This document shows positions 16,653 through 25,265 of a DNA stretch of 40,498 nt, in pieces; position 1 is the first letter of the stretch, and each line of letters opens with the position of its first letter. The notes beneath the pieces were generated by a model. The model had not been told where the DNA came from. It did not search any database and worked only from the letters and a program-made list of their open reading frames with translations. A program made the translations under genes and the position numbers. This stretch comes from an uncultured Afifella sp. (GTDB lineage: Bacteria; Pseudomonadota; Alphaproteobacteria; Rhizobiales; Afifellaceae). The stretch covers positions 1-40,498 of the forward strand of contig CAMYKZ010000049.1 of assembly GCA_947259045.1 (NCBI GenBank), read 5' to 3'.

Positions 16653-18197
16653 ATGGATGAGCCTGCAAGCAACCTGCTCGAATTTACCGTATCGGAACTG
16701 TCCTTCAGCCTGAAGCGGACGGTGGAAGAGGCGTTCGATCATGTCCGGGTGCGCGGCGAGATCGGCCGTATCTCAAGGCCCGGATCCGGCCATATCTATC
16801 TCGACCTGAAAGACGAACGCTCTGTGCTGAACGGCGTCATCTGGCGCGGTTCGGTGTCGAAGCTCAAGTTCAAGCCCGAACAGGGGCTTGAGGTGATTGC
16901 AACCGGCAAGATCACGACGTTTCCCGGCCAGTCGAAATACCAGATCGTTATCGAACAGATGGAGCCTGCCGGCGCCGGCGCGCTGATGGCGCTCCTGGAA
17001 GACCGGCGCAAAAAGCTCGCCGCCGAAGGCCTGTTCGACGAGGGCCGCAAAAAGGCGCCGCCCTATATGCCGCGCATCATAGGCGTCGTCACATCGCCGA
17101 CCGGGGCGGTAATCCGTGATATCCTGCACCGGCTGCGCGACAGGTTCCCGTGCCGCGTGCTGGTCTGGCCGGTGCGTGTCCAGGGCGAGGGCAGCGCCGA
17201 GGAGGTGACCCGGGCGATCAACGGGTTCAACGCACTCGCAGTCGGTGGCGATGTTCCCCGGCCCGATCTCCTGATTGTTGCGCGCGGCGGCGGCTCGCTT
17301 GAGGATTTGTGGTCGTTCAACGAGGAAAATGTCGTGCGCGCCGCCGCGGCCTCCGTCATTCCGCTGATTTCAGCCATCGGCCACGAAACCGACTGGACGC
17401 TGATTGATCATGCCGCCGACAGGCGCGCGCCGACACCGACCGGTGCGGCTGAAATGGCGGTGCCTGTGCGCTCCGAGCTTGTCGCCGGCCTTGCCGAACT
17501 CGACAATCGCCGGAGGCAGGCCTGGGTGCGGCTTTCACAGGCCCGGAGCCGCGAGGTCGCCGCACTGGCCCGCGCCATTCCTTCGCTGGCCGACCTTCTG
17601 GCGGTGCCGCGACAACGGCTCGATCACCTGGCGCTCAGGCTGCAGCGCAGCCTTGCGACGCTTGCCCAGATCAAGCGCCGGGATCTCAATGCAGTGGCCG
17701 CGCGGCTGTCGCCGCAACTGCTGGCGCGCAACAAGAATGCCATGAGCGAGCGGCTTGGCGCGCTGGCTGAGCGAATGACCCGTGCGGAGGCGGCGCTGCG
17801 CATCCAGGCGCGGCGCAATTGCACCCGGGCGGCCGACCGGCTGAAACCGGAACTGCCGGCGCGCATCATCAGCCAGCGGCGTGACCGGCTGGCCCAGCTC
17901 AGCCGGCTGCTGGCGTCGCTGTCCTATACGTCCGTTCTGGAGCGCGGTTTTGCCCTGGTGCGCGATGCCGACGACCGGCCGGTCCGTGCCGCCGCGGCGA
18001 TTTCCGCCGGCGATGCGCTGAGCCTGCAATTTGCCGACGGCACTATTGCCGCGACGGCGGGTGAGGGTGGGGCTGTGCCTTCCGGTGGAGCGCAAAAGCC
18101 AAGCGGGCGGAAAGCGCCGGCAGCCAAGCCGAAACCGTCGCAGGCGCAAGCTCAGAAAAAAGCCAACAGGCCGGAAAGGCAAGGGGACCTGTTCTAG
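16653..18197 (+). CDS. xseA: Exodeoxyribonuclease VII large subunit
   Basis: Catalytic subunit of ExoVII, which degrades single-stranded DNA from both ends to oligonucleotides. Order over 514 residues: N-terminal OB fold ([38 protein letters not shown]), catalytic core ([46 protein letters not shown]), coiled-coil region ~270-430, and a Lys/Pro/Ala-rich tail ending ERQGDLF. ATG 16653 starts the family-like N-terminus; starts nearer 16563 would add an unrelated Cys/Val-rich extension overlapping rsmE. No xseB lies adjacent, which is common in this class. Confidence 0.95.
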   Translation: MDEPASNLLEFTVSELSFSLKRTVEEAFDHVRVRGEIGRISRPGSGHIYLDLKDERSVLNGVIWRGSVSKLKFKPEQGLEVIATGKITTFPGQSKYQIVIEQMEPAGAGALMALLEDRRKKLAAEGLFDEGRKKAPPYMPRIIGVVTSPTGAVIRDILHRLRDRFPCRVLVWPVRVQGEGSAEEVTRAINGFNALAVGGDVPRPDLLIVARGGGSLEDLWSFNEENVVRAAAASVIPLISAIGHETDWTLIDHAADRRAPTPTGAAEMAVPVRSELVAGLAELDNRRRQAWVRLSQARSREVAALARAIPSLADLLAVPRQRLDHLALRLQRSLATLAQIKRRDLNAVAARLSPQLLARNKNAMSERLGALAERMTRAEAALRIQARRNCTRAADRLKPELPARIISQRRDRLAQLSRLLASLSYTSVLERGFALVRDADDRPVRAAAAISAGDALSLQFADGTIAATAGEGGAVPSGGAQKPSGRKAPAAKPKPSQAQAQKKANRPERQGDLF

Positions 18198-18242
18198 GAT
18201 AAGGTGTCGCTAGGGATTTGCAAGTTTGAAAGGCATTGGCAG

Positions 18243-18714
18243 ATGAAGTCGGAATTCGATATTGACACATACTTTGAAAAGGCAAGAAATCACCTTGCGG
18301 CGCTCACTGAATGGTCATCAGGAAATTTGGCAGATTGGCGCTGCCGATCGATGGGACGTAGATCAGGAAATTGGGAATATCTGGTGGACCTTTTCAGATG
18401 GTGTCATTGCCAGCGCACCTGTTCAGATTGTCGGAACCTACAATTCGCTCGACAGTACGTTTCTATGGGCTTGGGACCACCCCTCAATTCTTGAACCTTT
18501 GCGAAAAGACGCACAGGCGGTATTGGCGTTCGCAAAAGCGAATGATGTTGAGTTCCTGTGTGACAGGATGATTGAATGTTCCGAAGACACAGCTTGGAAT
18601 CTGGTTGCGTTGGCAACACTGATCGCCGACCGGCAGGGTGCCTATCGCGGTCCGACCGGAGCGACCGCTACGTTCATGACCTTCGGTGAAGTCAAGATCA
18701 GCAAGAGCGAATGA
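18243..18714 (+). pseudogene. DUF6882 family gene broken by a frameshift
   Basis: ATG 18243, with GAAAGG at 18228-18233, opens MKSEFDIDTYFEKARNHLAA, the expected start of this family, but the frame then turns nonsensical. The frame one base over picks up near 18305-18340 (NGHQEIWQIGAADRWDVDQ) and continues to the stop at 18714 through the family core: TFSDGVIASAPVQIVGTY, FLWAWDHPSI and the end YRGPTGATATFMTFG. Joining the two needs a +1 shift, meaning one extra base (or two missing) between about 18300 and 18340. Combined length ~157 residues is normal for the family. It is either a recent pseudogene or a sequencing error; DUF6882 has no known function. Confidence 0.8.
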
Positions 18715-18854
18715 TTTGTAGAAGCCGGATGACCATGGGAGGGATGCGTGCCTGACATGACGAATCCGGCGACCGTGCCCGATACGCCCCAGATGCGATT
18801 CCATCAGCGAACGCATGTCCTGATGGTGTGCCATTGAGGCTGTCAAATCCCCGA

Positions 18855-18899
18855 ATCCAATCGGTCAGCATCCAAACGATCATCATCCAATCGATCAGC
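18855..18899. repeat. Three imperfect 15-base tandem repeats
   Basis: Units ATCCAATCGGTCAGC (18855-18869), ATCCAAACGATCATC (18870-18884) and ATCCAATCGATCAGC (18885-18899) lie in the 268-base gap between the DUF6882 pseudogene and the end of the lut operon. The rest of the gap shows no credible gene. Confidence 0.7.
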
Positions 18900-18917
18900 G
18901 CGTTCCTCTCAATGTCA

Positions 18918-18964
18918 TCCCGTGCGCACTGCAGCATCTTTGATGATGCGGTGCAGACACGGGA
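18918..18964. repeat. Long imperfect extragenic palindrome
   Basis: Left arm 18918-18938 starts TCCCGTG and ends GCATC; right arm 18945-18964 starts GATGC and ends CACGGGA, with one bulge and a few mismatches over ~20 paired bases and a six-base loop. It is 19 bases beyond the last stop of the minus-strand lut operon. It resembles the extragenic palindromes scattered in many alphaproteobacterial genomes and may double as the operon's 3' hairpin. Confidence 0.55.
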
Positions 18965-18982
18965 CCCACGAAACATCAAACA

Positions 18983-19609
18983 TCAATGACCAGTCGCGCT
19001 ATTATGCCAGCCCGGCCGGAACCCCGCCTTCAGAACCTGGACAATCGCCGCCGGCGTAATCAGTTTTGCGCTGCGTCCGGCGATTTTTTCCGGCCTGCCA
19101 TAACCGCCGAACGACCAGGGCAGCATCTGACCGTCCTTCACCGCAAAGGCGTCACCGGCGATATCGACCATGGTCCCGGCCGGAAGCGCTGCAATCTCTT
19201 TCGGGCCCATTGCGTTGGCGCTTTCACGGCTTGCCAGCCGTTCTTCATGCAGGATGTCATCCATCTCGCCCGCCATCATCCGGCCCGAGCGCCCGGCAGC
19301 ATCGGCCCACAAGGTCGCAAAGCGTTTTGCATCCCGATTGCGGCATTCAAAACAGGGGCGGTGGCCGGCGGCCAATGCAGTGACCTCATCGAGAAAGAAC
19401 ATTGCCGTATAGGTCCGGCCCCAGACATCATGCTGCCGGCCGCGGAAGTCCGTCACACAGCAGATCCACGCCCGGCTGGCCCAGCGCCGGCTTTTGAGCT
19501 GCTTCTTATCCGGATCATGAATGCGGCCGCCGCGGTTGCCCATCATGTCGCCGTGTGCGCTGGTGGCGTGCAGGGTTCCAAACGGGTCGCAGCGGTTCTG
19601 CAGCGGCAT
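18983..19609 (-). CDS. Conserved hypothetical protein, last gene of the lut operon
   Basis: 208-residue soluble protein. Recognisable conserved blocks are GDMMGNRGGRIHD (~20-32), RRWASRAWICCVTDF (~41-55), YTAMFFLDEVTALAAGHRPC and the cysteine pair CFECRN (~86-91). This set recurs in an uncharacterised alphaproteobacterial family I have seen only as hypothetical. The two cysteine groups (ICC and CFEC) could bind a metal. Its start (19609) shares one base with the stop of lutC in a TGATG junction, so it is translated with the operon. A link with lactate metabolism is implied only by position. Confidence 0.75.
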   Translation of the reverse strand: MPLQNRCDPFGTLHATSAHGDMMGNRGGRIHDPDKKQLKSRRWASRAWICCVTDFRGRQHDVWGRTYTAMFFLDEVTALAAGHRPCFECRNRDAKRFATLWADAAGRSGRMMAGEMDDILHEERLASRESANAMGPKEIAALPAGTMVDIAGDAFAVKDGQMLPWSFGGYGRPEKIAGRSAKLITPAAIVQVLKAGFRPGWHNSATGH

Positions 19610-20286
19610 CAGTCGGGATTGACGACGATAATGTGCAGCGAGCGCGGCCCGTGCGCGCCGAGCAACAATTTCTGTTCGATATCGCCGGAACGCGACGGAC
19701 CGGTGATCATGTTGAGTGTGCGCGGCAGGGCGTCAACGCCATGGATTTCACGCAACTTCGCCCAGATGGTTTCATAGTCGCCGGCAATGTCGCCGGCGTC
19801 GACCACGACGATATGGGTATCGGGCAGGAAATTGACGCTGGTCGGATTGTCGGCGCCGGAGGTCAGCATCAGGGTGCCGGTTTCCGCCACGCCGCCAAAG
19901 GCATGGCTCAGGCCGACCATGTCGCGCCCGTTGGACGCGCCCGGCAGGCGTTCCAGATGGGGCGCGCGGTCCCAGGCAAGGCCCGTCAGACGCGGATCGG
20001 CACCCATCCGCAATGCGGCCGGCAGATTGTGATCGCGCAGATAGCCCGCAATCGCTTCGGGCACATCGTCCGCTGCAGCCACCCGGGCGGTGCTGGCCTG
20101 AACCTTTTCCGCCATCTCGCAGAACAATGCGATCTGGGCGCCATGATCAAGCTGCCCGCGGGCGGGAATCAGCGCCGGCTTTCTGGCGGCCAGCCGGTCG
20201 GACACGGCCTTTGCCCGTTCGCTGTCGTCGCCGGGGACGGCAAGGGCTCTGCGCACCTTGCCGAGAACAGTGTCGCGTGCGCTCAT
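19609..20286 (-). CDS. lutC: L-lactate utilisation protein LutC
   Basis: 225-residue LUD-domain protein, third subunit of the LutABC iron-sulfur L-lactate dehydrogenase that oxidises lactate to pyruvate. Key stretches are MSARDTVLGKVRRAL at the start, then GLSHAFGGVAETGTLML (~125-141), HIVVVDAGDIAGDYETIW and the closing TGPSRSGDIEQKLLLGAHGPRSLHIIVV, which is the LUD/YkgG signature. It overlaps the upstream LysE gene by four bases (ATGA) and the downstream gene by one, showing operon translation. In known lut operons lutC usually follows lutB directly; here a LysE gene stands between them. Confidence 0.93.
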   Translation of the reverse strand: MSARDTVLGKVRRALAVPGDDSERAKAVSDRLAARKPALIPARGQLDHGAQIALFCEMAEKVQASTARVAAADDVPEAIAGYLRDHNLPAALRMGADPRLTGLAWDRAPHLERLPGASNGRDMVGLSHAFGGVAETGTLMLTSGADNPTSVNFLPDTHIVVVDAGDIAGDYETIWAKLREIHGVDALPRTLNMITGPSRSGDIEQKLLLGAHGPRSLHIIVVNPD

Positions 20287-20906
20287 CGGCGCATCTCCGC
20301 AGTGGCGATGGCGGTTGCGCTGAAGATGAAAAAGCCGCCGGAAACCCGGTTCATGATGGTCATCCGCCTGATATCCGTCACGAGCCGGCGGACGGGCGCG
20401 CCGGCGAGCGCATAACCGGCATAAACGACAAACAACACCGCCAGCGCCGTCGGCGTCAGGATCATGGCCTGGGCGAGCACCGGCATCTGCGGGTCGATGA
20501 ACTGGGTGAACAGGGCCGCATAACTCAGGATGGCTTTCGGATTGGACAAGGAGATCAGGCAGGCCCGCCGGATCAGCGCCAGCGGGGCCGGTTTCAATTC
20601 ATCCTGTTCGGCAAACGGCCTTGCATCGGCGCGCCATAATTTGATGCCGAGCCAGGCGAGATAGGCGCAGCCCATCAGTTTCACCAGCGTAAACAGGCCG
20701 GCCGCAGCGCTCAGCAATGTCACAATACCGAGAAACACCAAAGTCTGGAAAATCACCGAGGCCAGCAGAAGCCCGATGATCGGCCAGGCCATCGCACGGA
20801 CACCGTAAAGGGCCGTCACCAGAATGCAGTTGAAGGCGTTCGGCCCAAGCGGGACGGTTGCCAGAAACCAGATGCCGGCGAAAGCCAGCCACTCACCGGC
20901 ACTCAT
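20283..20906 (-). CDS. LysE family translocator inside the lut operon
   Basis: 207-residue inner-membrane exporter with about six helices. The family opening is present in FLATVPLGPNAFNCILVTAL (helix 1 with the Pro-Gly-Pro-like turn), then FTLVKLMGCAYLAWLGIKLWRA and ISLSNPKAILSYAALFTQFI, the conserved middle motif. Family members export amino acids or related small molecules; the substrate here is unknown. ATG 20906 overlaps the lutB stop (ATGA, with GGGAGA upstream), and its stop overlaps the lutC start by four bases, so it is fully embedded in the operon. An earlier ATG at 20942 lies inside lutB and is less likely. Confidence 0.9.
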   Translation of the reverse strand: MSAGEWLAFAGIWFLATVPLGPNAFNCILVTALYGVRAMAWPIIGLLLASVIFQTLVFLGIVTLLSAAAGLFTLVKLMGCAYLAWLGIKLWRADARPFAEQDELKPAPLALIRRACLISLSNPKAILSYAALFTQFIDPQMPVLAQAMILTPTALAVLFVVYAGYALAGAPVRRLVTDIRRMTIMNRVSGGFFIFSATAIATAEMRR

Positions 20907-22336
20907 GATGGTCTCCCGCTTTTCTTCTGATCGGCTTTCCACTGATCCATGAAGGTTCTGCCGGCAGGCGCCGGTAGGTCACGATGTTTTGTCCAGCCGC
21001 CGGCCAGCGGCAGGGATCGGAACCGGCCGCTTCGACCGCCGGCCAGTGCCAGCGCACGCATCGCGATGCGACTGCCGAGCCGGTAGAGTTTCGGCCGGTT
21101 GGCGAACCAGGCCCAGACTTTCAATCCGGCGCGCTGTGTGGCCGGGCTGAGGCCGCGTTCGAATTCCTTTTCCCGCCAGTGCCGCATCAGTTTCGGCAGC
21201 GGAATGCGCATCGGGCAGACGGATTCACAGCGGCCGCAGAATGTCGAGGCGTTGGGCAGATGGCCGGCCTTGTCGATCCCGAAAATCGCCGGCGACAGCA
21301 CTGCGCCCATCGGCCCGACATAGGTCGCGCCATAAGCATGGCCGCCGACGGCATGATAGACCGGGCAATGGTTCATGCAGGCGCCGCAGCGGATGCAGCG
21401 CAGCATTTCCTGGAACTCGGTGCCGAGCATCGACGTGCGGCCATTGTCGAGAATGATGACGTGATATTCTTCCGGCCCGTCAGGGTCGCCGGGCTGCTTC
21501 GCGCCGGTCGACAGGGTAGTGTAGACCGACATGTCCTGACCGGTGGCGGAACGCGCCAGTACCCGCAGGATCGTTGAGGCGTCCTCCAGGGTCGGCACCA
21601 CCTTTTCAATCGAGGCAATGACGATATGGATGCGCGGCAGGATCTGCGTCAGGTCGCCGTTGCCCTCATTGGTGACGATGATCGAGGTGCCGGTTTCGGC
21701 GACCAGAAAATTGGCCCCGGTAATGCCGACATCGGCGGCCAGGAACTTGTCGCGCAGCACGCCGCGGGCTTCCGCCAGAAGAGTTTCCGGCTGACTAAGG
21801 TCGCGGTTCGCTTCCAGATGGCTATGCACGCGGCGGAAATCCGCCTCCACCTGATCAGCGTTGACATGCACGGCCGGCGCAATGATGTGGCTCGGCGGCT
21901 CATGACGCAACTGGATGATATATTCGCCCAGATCCGTCTCGACCGGTTCAATGCCGTTGGCTTCCAGATGATCATTGATGCCGATCTCCTCGGCGATCAT
22001 CGATTTGCCCTTGGTGACGGTTTTTGCATTCGCCGTGCGGCAGATGTCGAGGATCTGTGCCCGCGCATCATCTGCTGTTTCCGCCCAGTGGACATGGCCG
22101 CCGCTGGCGGTCGCGTTTTTTTCGTAAGTCTCCAGGTAAAGGTCGAGATGGGCAAGCGTATGGTCCTTGATGTCGCGTGCCGCGTCGCGCAGGGCTTCAA
22201 ATTCCGGCAGTGCGTCGACAGCCTTGCGGCGCTTGTCGATGAAACCGCTTTTGACATTGTTCAGCGCCCGCTGAAGCTGCTCGTCACCAATGGCCCGGGC
22301 GGCGTTTTCCTTGAACCGCGGTGCGGTGATCTGCAT
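20903..22336 (-). CDS. lutB: L-lactate utilisation iron-sulfur protein LutB
   Basis: 477-residue LUD-plus-ferredoxin subunit of the LutABC lactate dehydrogenase. The N-terminal two thirds is the LUD domain (AKTVTKGKSMIAEEIGIN, AAVHVNADQVEADFRRVH-like region, FLVAETGTSIIVTNEGNGD). Two 4Fe-4S motifs follow: CIRCGACMNHCPVY at ~312-325 and CGRCESVCPMRIPLP at ~366-380, so electrons can pass towards LutA and the respiratory chain. The C-terminus (~400-477) is basic with Trp-rich stretches. ATG 22336 starts one base after the lutA stop. Both iron-sulfur motifs are intact. Confidence 0.94.
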   Translation of the reverse strand: MQITAPRFKENAARAIGDEQLQRALNNVKSGFIDKRRKAVDALPEFEALRDAARDIKDHTLAHLDLYLETYEKNATASGGHVHWAETADDARAQILDICRTANAKTVTKGKSMIAEEIGINDHLEANGIEPVETDLGEYIIQLRHEPPSHIIAPAVHVNADQVEADFRRVHSHLEANRDLSQPETLLAEARGVLRDKFLAADVGITGANFLVAETGTSIIVTNEGNGDLTQILPRIHIVIASIEKVVPTLEDASTILRVLARSATGQDMSVYTTLSTGAKQPGDPDGPEEYHVIILDNGRTSMLGTEFQEMLRCIRCGACMNHCPVYHAVGGHAYGATYVGPMGAVLSPAIFGIDKAGHLPNASTFCGRCESVCPMRIPLPKLMRHWREKEFERGLSPATQRAGLKVWAWFANRPKLYRLGSRIAMRALALAGGRSGRFRSLPLAGGWTKHRDLPAPAGRTFMDQWKADQKKSGRPS

Positions 22337-22337
22337 G

Positions 22338-23132
22338 TCATTCGTCTCCGTCGACGGGGACTGCTTCGCCGATCGCCGGACCGTCCGTCATGCCGGCCAG
22401 GACTTCAGCGACATGGCGCGCCCTGATCGGCCGGCCCTGACGGCTCAATTTGCCGGCCATGTTCATCAGGCAGCCGAGATCGCCGGCAAGCAGGGTTCCC
22501 GCTTCGCTTTTTGCAATCGATGCGGTTTTCTTTTCCACGATGGCGTTTGAGACATCCGGATATTTGACGCAGAATGTGCCGCCGAAACCGCAACAGACGT
22601 CGCTGTCTTCCATTTCCTTGATTTCCAGCCCTTCAATCGTCTTCAGAAGCGCACGCGGTTGCTCTCGAACGCCCATTTCGCGCAAGCCCGAACAACTGTC
22701 ATGATAGGTGACCGTTTCGGAAAATGCCGCGTCGACCGCCGTCACCCCTGCGACATCGGTCAGAAAACTGACGAGTTCATGGGTCTTGTCGCTGAGTGCG
22801 CGGGCGCGGGCTGCAAAATCCGGCTCGTCGTCAAACAAAGCCGGGTAATGCTTGCGGATCATCGCTGCACAGGAGCCGGACGGCGCGACGACATAATCAA
22901 ACGGTTCGAATGCGGTGATCACGTTGCGGGCGATGGCCTTTGTATCGGCCCGGTCGCCGGAATTATAGGCCGGCTGGCCGCAGCAGGTCTGGGTTTCAGG
23001 GACAGAGATCTCCAATCCCGCATCCTGCAGCAATTTTACAGCCGCAAATCCGACATTGGGCCGGAACAGATCAACCAGGCAGGTGACGAACAGCCCGACA
23101 GTCCGGCCTTCGGTTTCAGTCTGTCCCGTCAT
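22338..23132 (-). CDS. lutA: L-lactate utilisation protein LutA (CCG-domain)
   Basis: 264-residue (Fe-S)-binding subunit related to the C-terminal part of GlcF and HdrB. Two CCG domains are visible: ETQTCCGQPAYNSGDRAD at ~46-63 and DVCCGFGGTFCVKYPDVS at ~180-197, each with its upstream partner cysteine (FVTCLVDLF and YHDSCSGLREMG). Such domains bind a non-cubane 4Fe-4S cluster. GAGGAATT upstream supports ATG 23132. It is the first lut gene and starts 54 bases behind the gntR stop; the operon order is gntR-lutA-lutB-lysE-lutC-unknown. Confidence 0.94.
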   Translation of the reverse strand: MTGQTETEGRTVGLFVTCLVDLFRPNVGFAAVKLLQDAGLEISVPETQTCCGQPAYNSGDRADTKAIARNVITAFEPFDYVVAPSGSCAAMIRKHYPALFDDEPDFAARARALSDKTHELVSFLTDVAGVTAVDAAFSETVTYHDSCSGLREMGVREQPRALLKTIEGLEIKEMEDSDVCCGFGGTFCVKYPDVSNAIVEKKTASIAKSEAGTLLAGDLGCLMNMAGKLSRQGRPIRARHVAEVLAGMTDGPAIGEAVPVDGDE

Positions 23133-23186
23133 TGAAAATTCCTCGTCGCATTCGTGGCTTGCCTGATCCGGTTTCCAGACACAGGT

Positions 23187-23969
23187 TCAGCCGGCACGGC
23201 GATTGTCAACCTTGACCATCTTGCCCAGTTTAAGTTTGGAGACCGCTTCGCGCTCATCAACACGGGCAACCGTTTTCAGTGAAGTTTCGATAAAATCGAC
23301 ATGGTCGCGGGCAGCTGCGCCGGCTGCATTCGCGTCTCGCGCCATGATGGCCTCAAAGATCGCCCGGTGCTGGTCGAACAGCCGGTCGCGCCAGCCGGCA
23401 TTGGAATAGAGTTTCTCACGGTTGTGAAAAACCGCCTGCACCATCAGCTGATAGCAGGATCGCATCATGTGCATCAGAACCACATTGTGCGCCGCTTCAA
23501 TGATTGTCGTGTGAAACTCCACATCGACACGCGCTTCCTCAGCCGCGTTTCCCGCTTCGTGGGCCGCCAGCATCGTTTCAAACATCCGTTGCAGGATCTC
23601 TCTGTCGGAGTCTGTTGCCCGTTCCGCCGCATAGGCTGCGGCAAATCCTTCCACGTCGCGGCGGAATTCCAGATAATCGAAGACGGCGCGTTGATGACGC
23701 CGCACCAGATCGATCATCGGCGTCTCGAAGACGGTGCCGATGACATTGCCGACATGGGTGCCCTCGCCATGTTTTGACCGGATCAGGCCGCGGTCTTCCA
23801 GTTCTTTCAAGGCAAGGCGCAGGATCGGTCTTGAAATATCCAGAAAGCCGGACAGTTCCCGTTCCGCCGGCAACCGGTCGCCGGGCCGCAAAACGCCGTC
23901 AAGGATCAATTCCTCAATCTGTCTGACGGCGGCGTTTGCCGTCTTTTCCTGGGTGATTTTCTGGAACAT
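23187..23969 (-). CDS. GntR family regulator with FCD ligand domain (LldR/LutR-like)
   Basis: 260-residue transcription factor. The winged helix-turn-helix spans ~12-72 (QIEELILDGVLRPGDRLPAE, ELSGFLDISRPILRLALKEL, GLIRSKHGEGTHV), followed by an all-helical FCD domain ~90-235 with the metal/ligand pattern DVEFHTTIIEAAHN, HQAIFEAI-like (QHRAIFEAIMARD) and HVDFIE. FCD members often sense lactate, glycolate or other carboxylates. Position between lutA and the divergent TRAP genes makes those its likely targets, and the inverted repeat 51 bases upstream (24020-24046) a likely operator. Ligand and sign of control are inferred. Confidence 0.92.
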   Translation of the reverse strand: MFQKITQEKTANAAVRQIEELILDGVLRPGDRLPAERELSGFLDISRPILRLALKELEDRGLIRSKHGEGTHVGNVIGTVFETPMIDLVRRHQRAVFDYLEFRRDVEGFAAAYAAERATDSDREILQRMFETMLAAHEAGNAAEEARVDVEFHTTIIEAAHNVVLMHMMRSCYQLMVQAVFHNREKLYSNAGWRDRLFDQHRAIFEAIMARDANAAGAAARDHVDFIETSLKTVARVDEREAVSKLKLGKMVKVDNRRAG

Positions 23970-24019
23970 CAGGCTCGGAAATCCGTGATCAGGTGAGCAA
24001 ATGATAGATCGCCTTGTAT

Positions 24020-24046
24020 AAATTGGTCAACATTGTTATCCAATTT
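24020..24046. promoter_or_regulatory. Candidate GntR operator in the gntR-dctP divergent region
   Basis: AAATTGG 24020-24026 and CCAATTT 24040-24046 are perfect inverse arms with 13 bases between. The repeat is 51 bases from the gntR start and 158 from dctP. A repeat with the same half-site and spacing lies before glcD (32901-32927). A further direct repeat GTTAATC occurs at 24064 and 24080 in the same 235-base gap. Confidence 0.6.
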
Positions 24047-24151
24047 ACCGGTCCAGAGCACATGTTAATCAATGTATACGTTAATCTGACAAAGGGGCTG
24101 GCCTATCGTGCGGCGGTCGGGTTAGTGTGCCGCTGGCATTAATGCTTTAAA

Positions 24152-24183
24152 AGCCGCTCGAACGGTTCAGGCGGCTGTTTTTT
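24152..24183 (+). terminator. Intrinsic-terminator-like hairpin in the dctP leader
   Basis: AGCCGC 24152-24157 pairs with GCGGCT 24171-24176, followed after one G by six T (24178-24183). It ends 21 bases before dctP and just ahead of its GGGAGGA site. In this place it could attenuate dctPQM transcription or end a short leader RNA started near 24100. Confidence 0.5.
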
Positions 24184-24204
24184 AGGTTCTCGGGAGGAAC
24201 TTTC

Positions 24205-25236
24205 ATGAAAAGATATTTGACTGCGGCAGCTCTGTCGCTTTCCCTCGCCATGCCAGGCGTGGCAATAGCCAAGACGAAGCTCAACATGGCTTCGACCTAT
24301 CCCTCCAGCCTGACGCAGCTGGGTACGCTGGGCGTCAGCCTGTCGGCGAATGTCGAAGCGATGTCCGGCGGCGAGCTGGAACTGAAATTCTTCGAGCCGG
24401 GCGCACTTGTGCCGGCCCTGGAAGTGTTCGACGCCGTCTCCAACGGTTCTGTCGACGCAGCCTGGTCGACACCGGGATACTGGCAGGGCAAGGAGCCCTC
24501 TCTGGCATTGTTCTCCGCTGTTCCGTTTGGGCCTGATGCCCGCGAATTCGGCGCCTGGCTGCTGTTCGGCGGCGGCGAAGAAATGATGCAGAAGGTTTAC
24601 GCCAAATACAATATTCACTCCATTATCTGCGGCGTCATCGCGCCTGAAGCATCGGGCTGGTTCCGTGAGCCGGTCAATTCGATCGAAGATCTGGCCGGCA
24701 AGAAAATGCGTTTCTTCGGCCTTGGCGCCAAGGTGATGCAGAAGCTCGGTGTTGATACCCAGCTTCTTGGCGCGGCCGATATCTATCCGGCTTTGGAACG
24801 CGGCACCATCGATGCGACAGAATTCTCGCAGCCGGCGATCGATCTGAAGCTCGGCTTCTATCAGATCGCCAAACATTATTACTTTCCAGGCTGGCATCAG
24901 CAGTCGACCTCGTTCGAGCTGATGATCAACACGGAACGCTGGAATGCATTGAGCGATGCCGAAAAAGCCATGCTGACCACGGCCTGCCGGGCCAATTATG
25001 CCCTTGGCATGGCTGAAGGCGAAGCCATCCAGGGCGCGGCTTTGGCCGAGCTGGAATCCAAGGGTGTGACCATCCACAAATGGGACCAGGCAACGCTCGA
25101 CAAGTTTGAATCAACCTGGAACGAAGTCGCGGCGGAAATCGCGGCGTCGGATGCAGCCTTCAAGGAAGCCTGGGATTCGCTTTCGGCATTCCGTGCGGAA
25201 TACAAAAAGTGGAGCGATGTCGGCTACCTGAAGTAA
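24205..25236 (+). CDS. dctP: TRAP transporter substrate-binding protein DctP (TakP-like)
   Basis: Periplasmic receptor of a tripartite carboxylate uptake system. A Sec signal covers residues 1-22 (LTAAALSLSLAMPGVAIA), then the DctP fold: EPGALVPALEVFDAVSNGSV, AAWSTPGYWQGKEPSLALF, KKMRFFGLGAKVMQKLGV (with the arginine that usually holds the substrate carboxylate) and the ALERGTIDATEFSQP hinge. FPGWHQQSTSFELMIN is typical of the TakP subgroup, which binds 2-oxo or 2-hydroxy acids such as lactate. GGGAGGA precedes ATG 24205. Divergence from gntR-lut makes lactate or glycolate the likely substrate, an inference from context. Confidence 0.94.
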   Translation: MKRYLTAAALSLSLAMPGVAIAKTKLNMASTYPSSLTQLGTLGVSLSANVEAMSGGELELKFFEPGALVPALEVFDAVSNGSVDAAWSTPGYWQGKEPSLALFSAVPFGPDAREFGAWLLFGGGEEMMQKVYAKYNIHSIICGVIAPEASGWFREPVNSIEDLAGKKMRFFGLGAKVMQKLGVDTQLLGAADIYPALERGTIDATEFSQPAIDLKLGFYQIAKHYYFPGWHQQSTSFELMINTERWNALSDAEKAMLTTACRANYALGMAEGEAIQGAALAELESKGVTIHKWDQATLDKFESTWNEVAAEIAASDAAFKEAWDSLSAFRAEYKKWSDVGYLK

Positions 25237-25265
25237 GCCGGTACATGTACTGAACCAACAATATC

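Noticed and set aside
20907-20942. Longer LysE start at ATG 20942
   Set aside because: It would lie inside lutB and add a charged segment before helix 1; ATG 20906 has an ATGA junction and ribosome site.
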